DNA of 35,741 bases from Alphaproteobacteria bacterium. GTDB lineage: Bacteria > Pseudomonadota > Alphaproteobacteria > CAAHEQ01 > UBA3637. The notes below the pieces were generated by a model. The model had not been told where the DNA came from. It made no database searches and saw nothing but the letters and a program-made list of their open reading frames with translations. The DNA lies in contig SUUS01000012.1 in the NCBI GenBank assembly GCA_015062395.1, positions 1 to 35,741 on the forward strand, in the 5' to 3' direction. The position numbers were made by a program, and so were the translations under genes. This document shows positions 25,662 to 33,808 of the stretch, piece by piece (positions within the stretch are counted from its first letter, which is position 1; every line of letters begins with the position of its first letter).

Positions 25662-27809
25662 TTAAGACATCAATGAATCCAGCTGAATATCAATATATTG
25701 ATTGTTTTCTTTTTCCTTATAAGCCTTAACTTCCGAAGGTACTGCTGGTGCAGGAGGAAGTGCGACCAATTCTTTCATCGCTTCATTTTTAAAATAAAGT
25801 GGCGTTTTGGCCTGTATTGGTCTGTGATAATGGGCAGCATATAAAACTAATTGTTTTTCATTTGCCATATTTAAAACACCTGAACCACCGATAACACCAT
25901 CAGAAATCCGTTTTATACCACCACTTCTGACAAAAGGATTAACATCTTTTGCAAAACCAATCTTTCCACCATGAGATGCCTCGACAACTCGAGTTAGCTT
26001 CATAATCCCTGCTAACATTTTATCTCTTGTTTCAATGTTATTTTGCCTTTTTATAATTTTTGCAGCAACAGAACTTAAAATAACATCACAAGTATTTTCT
26101 CCATATTTAGCAGTAATTTGATGCCAGTCTTGAACACAAACTAAATAGATATTTCCTTTCGAACGACCAAAAGTCACCCCATCTGCAATAGATTGTAATT
26201 TGGGCATCCGACCGAAATCATCTAAAATAAATTCCACTGCAAAAGGACCTGCCCCACCTTCATTTTGACCTTTTTCCATCAAATATCCAGAAATCATATT
26301 GATAAACAAAGTACAAACAGAACCACCATCATTGGAAACATAAATCGTCATAGGTTTATATTGCCCTGTTTTTTCATCTTTTATCCCTCTAAAATCCTTA
26401 TAAGAAAAGTCATTCGCAGAAGTTCGCTGACGAATAGCACTGTTTTTAAAAGGCTCTATCCCACTTTGGGCCATAGATAAAACAGAAGAACGTTGTTTAT
26501 CAGGCAAAGAAAAAACTTGGTTTAATTCTAATAACGCTCTGCGACTATAGCCATAAAAGAAAATTTCATTGACCATTGTATCCAAAATACCTTGCCAGAC
26601 GTCCATTGCAACAGCATTTGGGTCACCTGCCTCTCGTCTAGCTCTTAATTCTTTTGTTGTCGCAAACATCCAGTTATTTAACATATCTAAAAGCATACCA
26701 AAAGAAGTTTCTTTTCCAATCCAATTTTTAGGTAAAGGTTCCCAAGTTCCAACAGGTACATATAAAAATTTATTCATTCGTTTTTCTTCTATTGCTTTTA
26801 TAGCCACCTGTACCTCTGGTGTTTGCTGCATTCCTTGATAATAACTTTTTAAAACCTTTAAATCTTCATCATCCAACAGATTTTTATCAATTCTTGCAAC
26901 AAAATAATCGTTGGCTTTTGCCTGTTCTACTTTATTTGCCAAATAAATTGTCAAACCAGTCAAACAAGAACGACCAGATTTTACCCAATACGGATCAGTT
27001 CCTTCTGGACCGTCAGGAATTAAAAAATTAATTAAACCATCGATATAACCATCTCGCCCCTTATGTTGTGGAGGCATATTCGCATCATTTAAAGGATTCC
27101 AACAAGGGTAATAAACCCCTTCTTGAGGATTATCTACTAACGTAAAATTCATATTATAAACAGGACCTAAAGTGGCTCGATAACCACTTGTTTTTTTCAT
27201 TAAATCGCCTGTAGGATCGTGAATAAATAAACAAGCATTATCTGCTTTTAGTATATTAGGAATAATAACACCCGTTGTTTTTCCACTGCCAGGCGCTCCT
27301 ATACAAAAAGCTGACCGAGTGTCTGGCATACGCATTTTAACGTCTTCAAAATTACCCAGATATAAATACTTTCCCGTTGCTAATCCCATATCTTTTAAGT
27401 CACTAACTCGCGCTTCTCGTCCAGAACCAAAATACTGGGGCCGATAATCGTATGGATTATAGGCCAGAAAATAAACCCAAGCCATGAAAAAAGCCAACGT
27501 TGGCAACAGTGGTAAACGCCACATAAAAAAGGATGTCCAAGTAAAATGTTTCGGTTCATTCAACCATAGATTCCACAACCATTTACCATATTCTGTCCAA
27601 ACATGAAAAGGATTATGTAAAGTTTTTTCAAAAAACGAAGAAACGACACTTAAAGAATCTGAAGAAAAACGATTTCCAATACAATATGATAACGGTAATA
27701 TCCCCAAAAGAACCACCCAAAGTATCAATAAACATACAAGCGTCCAAAAAGCTAAATACCTTAATGCTTTTTTCCGTTCTACAAAGGCATATCCCATAAC
27801 AGATTTCAT
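25662..27809 (-). CDS. VirD4/TraG-type IV secretion coupling protein
   Basis: 715 residues. Two N-terminal membrane helices (about 18-42 and 98-117) are followed by a P-loop ATPase: Walker A GAPGSGKTTG (171-180) and Walker B FILDDFGRMP near residue 530, plus DWHQITAKYG further on. This is the hexameric motor that brings substrates to a type IV secretion channel. No other VirB gene, relaxase or transfer origin is in the window, so the rest of the system must be elsewhere if present. The C-terminal 60 residues are Pro/Ala/Lys-rich. AAGGG lies upstream of the ATG, 3 bp after the pentapeptide gene stop. Confidence 0.9.
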   Translation of the reverse strand: MKSVMGYAFVERKKALRYLAFWTLVCLLILWVVLLGILPLSYCIGNRFSSDSLSVVSSFFEKTLHNPFHVWTEYGKWLWNLWLNEPKHFTWTSFFMWRLPLLPTLAFFMAWVYFLAYNPYDYRPQYFGSGREARVSDLKDMGLATGKYLYLGNFEDVKMRMPDTRSAFCIGAPGSGKTTGVIIPNILKADNACLFIHDPTGDLMKKTSGYRATLGPVYNMNFTLVDNPQEGVYYPCWNPLNDANMPPQHKGRDGYIDGLINFLIPDGPEGTDPYWVKSGRSCLTGLTIYLANKVEQAKANDYFVARIDKNLLDDEDLKVLKSYYQGMQQTPEVQVAIKAIEEKRMNKFLYVPVGTWEPLPKNWIGKETSFGMLLDMLNNWMFATTKELRARREAGDPNAVAMDVWQGILDTMVNEIFFYGYSRRALLELNQVFSLPDKQRSSVLSMAQSGIEPFKNSAIRQRTSANDFSYKDFRGIKDEKTGQYKPMTIYVSNDGGSVCTLFINMISGYLMEKGQNEGGAGPFAVEFILDDFGRMPKLQSIADGVTFGRSKGNIYLVCVQDWHQITAKYGENTCDVILSSVAAKIIKRQNNIETRDKMLAGIMKLTRVVEASHGGKIGFAKDVNPFVRSGGIKRISDGVIGGSGVLNMANEKQLVLYAAHYHRPIQAKTPLYFKNEAMKELVALPPAPAVPSEVKAYKEKENNQYIDIQLDSLMS

Positions 27810-27812
27810 ATT

Positions 27813-28820
27813 TTAAGCCCTTTTCTTTAAGTTTGTTTTTTGTGTTTTTACTTTTCTTTTTTGAGATGACAAACGCCTTGTTGTTGTTTTCTTTGCAGAG
27901 GGATGTCTGGATTGAATAATCGCCTCTGTGGTTTCTTTTTTATCTGTTGTTTTTATTTCTTTCACTTCTGTTTTCAATGGGGGACGCCCATTTTTTAAAG
28001 CCTCTTCGCGAACAACTTGTTTTTTCGCCTTTTCTTGTTTACTAAAAGCTAGAACTTTTTCTTTACGTTCTGTACGTATTTTTTGAAATAATAAATCTAA
28101 AGTTCGTTGCGTCCTTTGAATAATCAATTTTGCTCTGGCTTTTTGTTTAGCCATCAATGCCATATTTAAGAAATGTCCTTTTGGGATATAAACACCAGAC
28201 AAATTAACGCCCGTTAAAACAATCGAAGACAAATCAATATCTTCAGGTATTTCAACTTGGCTTAAATCTATTGTTCTTAAATCTAAAAAACTTAATTGAT
28301 CTGGGGGTATTGAATCTAATTTTATTTTTCCTGCTTCTAACTGTTCTAAAAACCATTCAACTGCAGTCAAATAGTTTTTCGTCTCTTCATCCAAATCAGC
28401 CCCGTCCATATTGCAATTTTTATAAAAAACACCCTTCATTTGAGTATTTTGCATAAACGCATTAGAAAAATTCGCATTTTCTAAATAGGCATAAGATAAA
28501 TCCGTCCACTCTAACAACGCATCGGATAAATTGGCATTCATTAAATTGGCTTTTGATAAATTAACACCAGATAAATTCGCACCAGATAAATCAGCCCCCT
28601 TTAAATTAATACCACTCCAATCGGTTCCATATAAATCTTCTCCGTCTTTAATAGCTTTTAAGAAAGCAACAGCTCGCACATCAGTCTTCCAAGTTCCCTG
28701 CTCTGATGGTAAAACAGAAGCGGCCCTATCTATGTAAGGCAAAAAATCATACTTATCAGCCTCTGTCAAAGGCGTTGCATCATACTTCATTTCGGGACGT
28801 TTTAATTCACTTTCATTCAT
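27813..28820 (-). CDS. Pentapeptide-repeat protein with basic tail
   Basis: 335 residues. Residues about 62-145 carry A(D/N)LXX repeats (LKGADLSGANLSGVNLSKAN and onward), which fold into a right-handed beta helix. A second short set lies at about 175-215 (DLRTIDLSQVEIPEDIDL). From about 225 to the end the chain is Lys/Arg/Thr-rich and probably disordered. No signal peptide. It is directly upstream of the VirD4-like gene in the same operon, so a link with secretion (adaptor or substrate) is a reasonable guess and no more. The TATAAT box sits only 7 nt before the ATG, so the mRNA appears leaderless. Confidence 0.85.
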   Translation of the reverse strand: MNESELKRPEMKYDATPLTEADKYDFLPYIDRAASVLPSEQGTWKTDVRAVAFLKAIKDGEDLYGTDWSGINLKGADLSGANLSGVNLSKANLMNANLSDALLEWTDLSYAYLENANFSNAFMQNTQMKGVFYKNCNMDGADLDEETKNYLTAVEWFLEQLEAGKIKLDSIPPDQLSFLDLRTIDLSQVEIPEDIDLSSIVLTGVNLSGVYIPKGHFLNMALMAKQKARAKLIIQRTQRTLDLLFQKIRTERKEKVLAFSKQEKAKKQVVREEALKNGRPPLKTEVKEIKTTDKKETTEAIIQSRHPSAKKTTTRRLSSQKRKVKTQKTNLKKRA

Positions 28821-28827
28821 GTTTTAA

Positions 28828-28856
28828 ATTATAACAAAAAGAAGGATAAAAAGCAA
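28828..28856 (-). promoter_or_regulatory. Promoter giving a leaderless mRNA for the pentapeptide/VirD4 operon
   Basis: Minus strand TTGCTT (28856-28851), 17-nt spacer, TATAAT (28833-28828) with TGT before it (extended -10). The ATG at 28820 begins 7 nt after the -10 box, where transcription should start, and no Shine-Dalgarno sequence is present. Confidence 0.6.
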
Positions 28857-28873
28857 TTTTTTTTTCAAAAATG

Positions 28874-28901
28874 AAAAGCCCTCTATTTTCAGAGGGCTTT
28901 T
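28874..28901 (-). terminator. Terminator of the hydrogenase operon
   Basis: An 11-bp perfect stem AAAAGCCCTCT / AGAGGGCTTTT with a 6-nt loop, 6 bp past the hydrogenase stop codon, followed on the minus strand by CATTTTT. It separates the hydrogenase operon from the pentapeptide operon. Confidence 0.8.
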
Positions 28902-28907
28902 AACAAA

Positions 28908-30665
28908 CTACTTATTGTACAACTTACGTTCTTTATAACTTGTATGCAATAAATGATGTGATCTATTAGACAGTGGTGTTCCCAAAAATTCATCATACAA
29001 CTTCTTGATATCTGGATTTTGGTGAGAACAACGTTTTGCTGAATTTTTATCATCAGTCATCAAACCAGCCATACGTGCCTTGCGAATTTCATCCGTCACA
29101 CCCAATGGCTGTCCGCCACCACCGATACATCCGCCTTCACAAGCCATAACTTCAATAAAGTGATATGGAGGTTCTTCTCCTTTTTGCAAAGCGTCTTTAA
29201 CCTTTTCAAGCAATGCTTGAACATGTCCAATACCATGAGCAACTGCGATTCGAACTTCCTTACCAGCCAAATTCATTGTCATTTCTTTGATACCTTTATC
29301 AAGACCTAAAATAGGCTTAATTTCCAAAGCATCGTCAGCCATTTCCTGACCTGTCACAACATAATGAACTGTACGTAAAGCAGCTTCCATAACACCACCT
29401 GTAAAACCAAACACGGTTGCAGCTCCTGTATAAGAACCCAATGGAGAATCTGCCCCTTCATCTGGTAAGTTTGCAAAGTCGATACCTGCTTGCTTAATCA
29501 TACGAGCTAACTCACGAGTTGTCAAAGAAACATCAACATCTTGGAAACCTGAAGAGAACATTTCTTCACTTCTTAAAATTTCAAACTTTTTAGCTGTACA
29601 TGGCATAATCGAAACAACACGCATTTTGTTTGTTTCAACTCCAATTTTATCTGCATAATAAGTTTTTGACAGTGCACCAACAATCTCATGAGGTGATTTA
29701 CAGGAAGAAAAATGTGGTATCATTTCTGGATAATACTTTTCCATATAATCAACCCATGCAGGACAGCAAGAAGTAATCATAGGTAATACACCTTCACCCT
29801 TTGTAAAACGTTCGATAAACTCACTTCCTTCTTCCATAATTGTCACATCCGCCCCAAAGTTCGTATCAAAAACGGCATCAAACCCTAAACGACGTAAAGC
29901 TGCATAAATTTTTCCTGTAGTAATTGTTCCTGGTGCGAAACCAAAAGCCTCACCAATAGCGACACGAACTGCTGGCGCGATTTGAACAACACAATACTTT
30001 TCTTTATCTTGCAACATATCCCAAACATATTGAGTATCATCACGTTCCGTCAAAGCACCTGTTGGACAATGCGCTGTACATTGACCACATTTAATACATG
30101 GGCTATCGACCAAATTTTCATCTGCGGCAGGAGAAATATGCGTCTTAATTCCTCTTTGCAACATAGACAAAGCCCAAACATTTTGAGTATTTTGACAAAC
30201 TTCAACACAACGTCCACACAAAATACATTTTCTTGGATCTAAAACAATACTTTTTGTTGTATCGTCAACAGGTTGTTCTTCAGATGTTGGTGTGATATTT
30301 TCAAACTCTGTATCTCTGATACCAAAATCAGAAGCCAATTTACGTAATTCACAAGTATCGTTTTTCAAACAAGTCAAACATTCATTTGGATGCTTGCTTA
30401 AAGTCAACTTTAAAACTGTCCTGCGTGCATCAATAATATCTGCATCACGAGTAATAACTTCCATACCTTCTGCAACTGGTGTACAACAAGAACGCAACAT
30501 TTTTCCATTTACTTTAACGATACAAATACCACATGCAGCAGTTGCTGGTAAATCTGGATGATGACACAAAGTTGGAATTTTAATTTGTACAGACTTTGCA
30601 GCATCCAAAATAGAAGTACCTTCAGGAACTTCAACAATGTGAGAATCAATTGTTAATCTAACCAT
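28908..30665 (-). CDS. hndD: [FeFe] hydrogenase catalytic subunit (HndD/HydA type)
   Basis: 585 residues. The N-terminal [2Fe-2S] ferredoxin domain has C34, C45, C48 and C60; a His-Cys3 [4Fe-4S] site follows (HPNECLTCLKNDTC), then two [4Fe-4S] clusters (CILCGRCVEVC and CIKCGQCTAHC). The H-cluster motifs are L1 TSCCPAW (298-304), L2 MPCTAKK (354-360) and L3 ACEGGCIGGGGQP. The small-subunit-like C-terminal segment ends with HLLHTSYKERKLYNK. It reduces protons to H2 or the reverse. With the two NuoE/NuoF-like genes upstream this is the NAD(P)-linked multimeric type. The maturases HydE, HydF and HydG are not in the window. Confidence 0.95.
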   Translation of the reverse strand: MVRLTIDSHIVEVPEGTSILDAAKSVQIKIPTLCHHPDLPATAACGICIVKVNGKMLRSCCTPVAEGMEVITRDADIIDARRTVLKLTLSKHPNECLTCLKNDTCELRKLASDFGIRDTEFENITPTSEEQPVDDTTKSIVLDPRKCILCGRCVEVCQNTQNVWALSMLQRGIKTHISPAADENLVDSPCIKCGQCTAHCPTGALTERDDTQYVWDMLQDKEKYCVVQIAPAVRVAIGEAFGFAPGTITTGKIYAALRRLGFDAVFDTNFGADVTIMEEGSEFIERFTKGEGVLPMITSCCPAWVDYMEKYYPEMIPHFSSCKSPHEIVGALSKTYYADKIGVETNKMRVVSIMPCTAKKFEILRSEEMFSSGFQDVDVSLTTRELARMIKQAGIDFANLPDEGADSPLGSYTGAATVFGFTGGVMEAALRTVHYVVTGQEMADDALEIKPILGLDKGIKEMTMNLAGKEVRIAVAHGIGHVQALLEKVKDALQKGEEPPYHFIEVMACEGGCIGGGGQPLGVTDEIRKARMAGLMTDDKNSAKRCSHQNPDIKKLYDEFLGTPLSNRSHHLLHTSYKERKLYNK

Positions 30666-30675
30666 TTTAAACTCC

Positions 30676-32448
30676 TTAATTATTCTTTGTGTTAATCGTA
30701 CAACCAGTCACAACTTTATCAGCCTTATTTTCTGCATCTGGCTCATTGCCATCTTGCAATAAAGCATCGTATTCTTCTTTAAAGAAACGCATTGTTGATA
30801 AAACTGGGTTTGGAGCAGTTTGTCCTAAACCACACAAAGAAGCTTTTTTCATTGCTTCGCCAATTTCTTTAATTTTCTCCATGTCAGCTTTAGTCCCCTT
30901 ACCATCTGCAATTTTATTCATTAATTGCAACATTTGGTACCCACCAATTCGACATGGTGCGCATTTACCACAAGACTCATCAACGGTAAATCCTAAATAG
31001 AATTTGGCAATTTCAACCATGCTATCATCTTGGTCCATAATAATCATACCACCAGACCCCATCATAGAGCCGATTTTTTTCAATTCTTCATAGCATAAAG
31101 GCATATGCAATTCACTGGCAGGAATAACTCCACCAGAAGGACCACCTGTCTGAACGGCTTTAAATGGCTTTCCAGAACTGGTTCCACCACCGACATCGTT
31201 AACCATTTCACCAACAGTTGTTCCCATTGGAACTTCAACTAAACCAGAATGTTTAACTTTTCCAGTAATCGCAAAAACCTTTGTTCCTTTTGATGTTGCA
31301 GTTCCAACTTCGCTAAACCATTCTGGACCATTGACCATAATTGGAGCAATGTTTGCCAGTGTTTCCACGTTATTAATCGCAGTTGGTTTATCGAACAAAC
31401 CTTTTTGTGTTGGATATGGAGGACGTGGGTGTGGAGTTCCACGTTTACCTTCCAATGATGCCAACAAAGCAGTCTCTTCACCACAAACGAAAGCGCCTGC
31501 ACCATATCGAATATCAGCCATAAAATTGAAGTCTGTTCCAAAGATGTTGCGCCCCAAAATGCCGTATTTTTTAGCTTGTTTAATCGCTAATTCCATACGA
31601 GCAATCGCCAAAGGATATTCTGCACGAATATAGAACCACCCATTCGTTGCACCCGTTGCGTAAGCGCCAATCATCATACCTTCCAAAACAGCATGAGCAC
31701 CACCACCCAAAATACAAGAATCCATATAAGCCCCTGGGTCACCTTCATCGCCATTGCAGACCATGAACTTTTCACCATCTACTAGTGGAGATTTAGAAAG
31801 CATTTCCCACTTAATCCCTGTTGGGAAACCTGCGCCACCACGACCACGCAATCCACTGCGTTTAATAATATCCAAAACTTCTTCTGGTTTCATGGATAAT
31901 GCTTTTATCAATCCTTGATAGCCCCCATTAGCAATGTATTCGCCCAAATCTTCTGGATCAGAATGCCCTAATAAACGCAAAACGATTTTACGTTGTTTTG
32001 TAAAGAACGGTAAATCCAAAGATAATTCTTTATTTTTCAGGAAATCTGATAAACGCAATTCTTCTTCGACTGGCTGCTTTAATGCAGGTGCGACATGTTC
32101 TGCTGCAATAATTCTGGCAACATCTGGTGTCACATGCTCATAAAGCATTGGCTTTCTGCCTTTGATTTCAATTCTAGCCAAAGGACCAGAAGCGCACAAC
32201 CCCATACAGCCTGTACAAACCATACGGACATCTTTTTCCAGCCCCAAAGCAGCTAAACTTTCTTTAAAAGCGTCTATAACGCTTGATGCGCCACCAGAAT
32301 GGCAGCTTGTAGCATCGCAAGTATAGATAGATGCCTTATAATCTTTGACGCGTTCTTTAAATTCATCCCCAAGTTTTAATAAATTTTCTTTTTGAGTACG
32401 CCCCAAAGCTTTTAATTTTTCAATTTGTTCTTGTGTTAACTCTGCCAT
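30676..32448 (-). CDS. hndC: NuoF-like hydrogenase subunit (HndC/HydB type), short form
   Basis: 590 residues. The N-terminal thioredoxin-like [2Fe-2S] domain has CDATSC and CTGCMGLC; the NuoF core has FMN and NADH sites (GLRGRGGAGFPTG, CNGDEGDPGAYMD, GAGAFVCGEETAL). A [4Fe-4S] site follows (ESCGKCAPCRIGG and C-x-L-GQTAPNP). The chain stops about 35 residues later. HydB-type proteins usually continue with a 2x[4Fe-4S] ferredoxin domain; that domain is absent here. It oxidises or reduces NAD(P)H at FMN and passes electrons to the catalytic subunit. 3 bp after hndA. Confidence 0.93.
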   Translation of the reverse strand: MAELTQEQIEKLKALGRTQKENLLKLGDEFKERVKDYKASIYTCDATSCHSGGASSVIDAFKESLAALGLEKDVRMVCTGCMGLCASGPLARIEIKGRKPMLYEHVTPDVARIIAAEHVAPALKQPVEEELRLSDFLKNKELSLDLPFFTKQRKIVLRLLGHSDPEDLGEYIANGGYQGLIKALSMKPEEVLDIIKRSGLRGRGGAGFPTGIKWEMLSKSPLVDGEKFMVCNGDEGDPGAYMDSCILGGGAHAVLEGMMIGAYATGATNGWFYIRAEYPLAIARMELAIKQAKKYGILGRNIFGTDFNFMADIRYGAGAFVCGEETALLASLEGKRGTPHPRPPYPTQKGLFDKPTAINNVETLANIAPIMVNGPEWFSEVGTATSKGTKVFAITGKVKHSGLVEVPMGTTVGEMVNDVGGGTSSGKPFKAVQTGGPSGGVIPASELHMPLCYEELKKIGSMMGSGGMIIMDQDDSMVEIAKFYLGFTVDESCGKCAPCRIGGYQMLQLMNKIADGKGTKADMEKIKEIGEAMKKASLCGLGQTAPNPVLSTMRFFKEEYDALLQDGNEPDAENKADKVVTGCTINTKNN

Positions 32449-32450
32449 TT

Positions 32451-32951
32451 TTATACTCCTTGTTCTGTGGATTGCATTTTTTCACGCCATTCAGCAATAA
32501 TTTTTGGAACATCTATATCTGTCACCTTGCCGTAAGTTTTTCCATTGACAACCACAACAGGAGCCAAACCACAACAACCTAAACAGCGAACAATCTGCGT
32601 ATAGAACAGACCATCTGGAGTCGTCTGTCCTTCTGCAACACCAAGATGTTTTTCCAACGCTTCAATAACCTGTGGAGCTCCCTTAATATGGCATGCCGTT
32701 CCATCACAAACAGAAATAACCACTTTACCTGGAGCTTTTAATTTAAAATAGTTATAAAACGTTAAAACCGAATAAATTTGAGCCATAGGAACACCTAATT
32801 CCTTTGAGGTCACTTCCATAGCGCTCCATGGAACGTATCCAAAAGCCCCCTGTATTTCATGCAAGGCCATAATCAATGCACCACGCTTTGATTTCCACTT
32901 GACCAACATTTTTTTTGTATCTTCTAGGATTTTTTCTTTTTCTTCAGCCAT
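32451..32951 (-). CDS. hndA: NuoE-like [2Fe-2S] hydrogenase subunit (HndA/HydC type)
   Basis: 166 residues, the full NuoE length: a helical N-terminal part (KRGALIMALHEIQGAFGYVP) and a thioredoxin-like domain holding one [2Fe-2S] cluster through CDGTAC and CLGCC. First gene of the three-gene operon, with AAGGAG 8 nt before the ATG. It is the electron-carrying partner of the NuoF-like subunit. Confidence 0.94.
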   Translation of the reverse strand: MAEEKEKILEDTKKMLVKWKSKRGALIMALHEIQGAFGYVPWSAMEVTSKELGVPMAQIYSVLTFYNYFKLKAPGKVVISVCDGTACHIKGAPQVIEALEKHLGVAEGQTTPDGLFYTQIVRCLGCCGLAPVVVVNGKTYGKVTDIDVPKIIAEWREKMQSTEQGV

Positions 32952-32983
32952 ATTTCATACTCCTTATTAAATAGAAAAATCAA

Positions 32984-33012
32984 ATTATGACCTTACTAAC
33001 ACAGTTTTATAA
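32984..33012 (-). promoter_or_regulatory. Tentative promoter of the hydrogenase operon
   Basis: Minus strand TTATAA (33012-33007), 17-nt spacer, CATAAT (32989-32984), about 33 nt before the hndA start. The -35 box is weak. A hydrogenase promoter might need an activator, but no convincing FNR palindrome is seen. Confidence 0.3.
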
Positions 33013-33052
33013 AAAAATCAAATAAAATATATTCCGTACAACAAAAAAATAA

Positions 33053-33081
33053 TTGACAAAAAGTTTTTTTTATGATATTCT
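33053..33081 (+). promoter_or_regulatory. Promoter of the coiled-coil gene pair
   Basis: TTGACA (33053-33058), 17-nt spacer, TATTCT (33076-33081) preceded by TGA (extended -10). About 28 nt before the ATG at 33110; divergent from the hydrogenase operon. Confidence 0.6.
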
Positions 33082-33109
33082 AAAGATATAAAGAAAAGTG
33101 GGGGCTATT

Positions 33110-33793
33110 ATGATAGAAGCAAAAACACGAACAAGAAAGCAACAAAACAACGAACTGACAAACCAACGCAGCAGGTCAGATCGTTTTATCGACGCTCCAG
33201 AAAAAGAACAAACAAGAGAAGCTCAAAAACAAGCTATCATAGACAGAATTAACCAAAATAAAATACGCTATCGTACAGAATTAGAACGCCAAAAAGAAGA
33301 AAATCAACGTCTAAAGACTGAATTAAAACCTGAAATGGAACATGTTGAAGCGCTCCAAGAAGAAAAACAAGCAAATCCAGAAAGACGCTTTGATGGCGCA
33401 AAAGCCACTCAACAATATCGTCAAGGAAAAGTCGCTGCTGATATTGAAAGAGCTCGAAAAAAACATGCATTTCATATGCGTGACGAAGATGCAAATGAGC
33501 GCATTTTAAAAGCTGCAAATAACCCTCATCAAAAAAAAGAAGATGATTTGGATAAACAACTAACACAACAAGAAAGGGATATGAGAAGGGTCTTCAGAGA
33601 TCCAAATATCCCTCCTCATAAAAAAATAGAATTTTTTATAAGCCAAATTCAAGGTGTAAAAGATGCTCCATTGACAGACAGACAAGCCATTGAAAAAAGA
33701 GGAAAGCGCCTTATTAAAGAAACAAAACCAAAGCAAAAAAAGGTATTAAAAAAGCAATTAAATCGTCTGGTCGCCAATTCAGCAGGAAGATAA
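33110..33793 (+). CDS. Charged coiled-coil protein, unrecognised
   Basis: 227 residues from the ATG at 33110, preferred over a GTG at 33098 because GGGGG lies about 7 nt before it. Very rich in Lys, Arg, Glu and Gln and almost without hydrophobic segments. Residues about 25-90 look like a coiled coil (IDRINQNKIRYRTELERQKE and on); residues about 155-190 show MRRVFRDPNIPPHKKIEFFI, the only globular-looking patch; the C-terminus is basic. No signal peptide, no membrane segment, no known domain recognised. Followed after 15 bp by another charged protein. Confidence 0.65.
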   Translation: MIEAKTRTRKQQNNELTNQRSRSDRFIDAPEKEQTREAQKQAIIDRINQNKIRYRTELERQKEENQRLKTELKPEMEHVEALQEEKQANPERRFDGAKATQQYRQGKVAADIERARKKHAFHMRDEDANERILKAANNPHQKKEDDLDKQLTQQERDMRRVFRDPNIPPHKKIEFFISQIQGVKDAPLTDRQAIEKRGKRLIKETKPKQKKVLKKQLNRLVANSAGR

Positions 33794-33808
33794 GAAAGGA
33801 GATTTAAA

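Noticed and set aside
25507-28820. Integrated conjugative element at the tRNA-Leu gene
   Set aside because: No integrase, relaxase, transfer origin or direct repeat of the tRNA 3' end was seen; only a coupling protein and a pentapeptide protein lie beside it.
32952-33052. FNR-type anaerobic regulator site before the hydrogenase operon
   Set aside because: Isolated ATCAA half-sites occur, but no TTGAT-N4-ATCAA palindrome.
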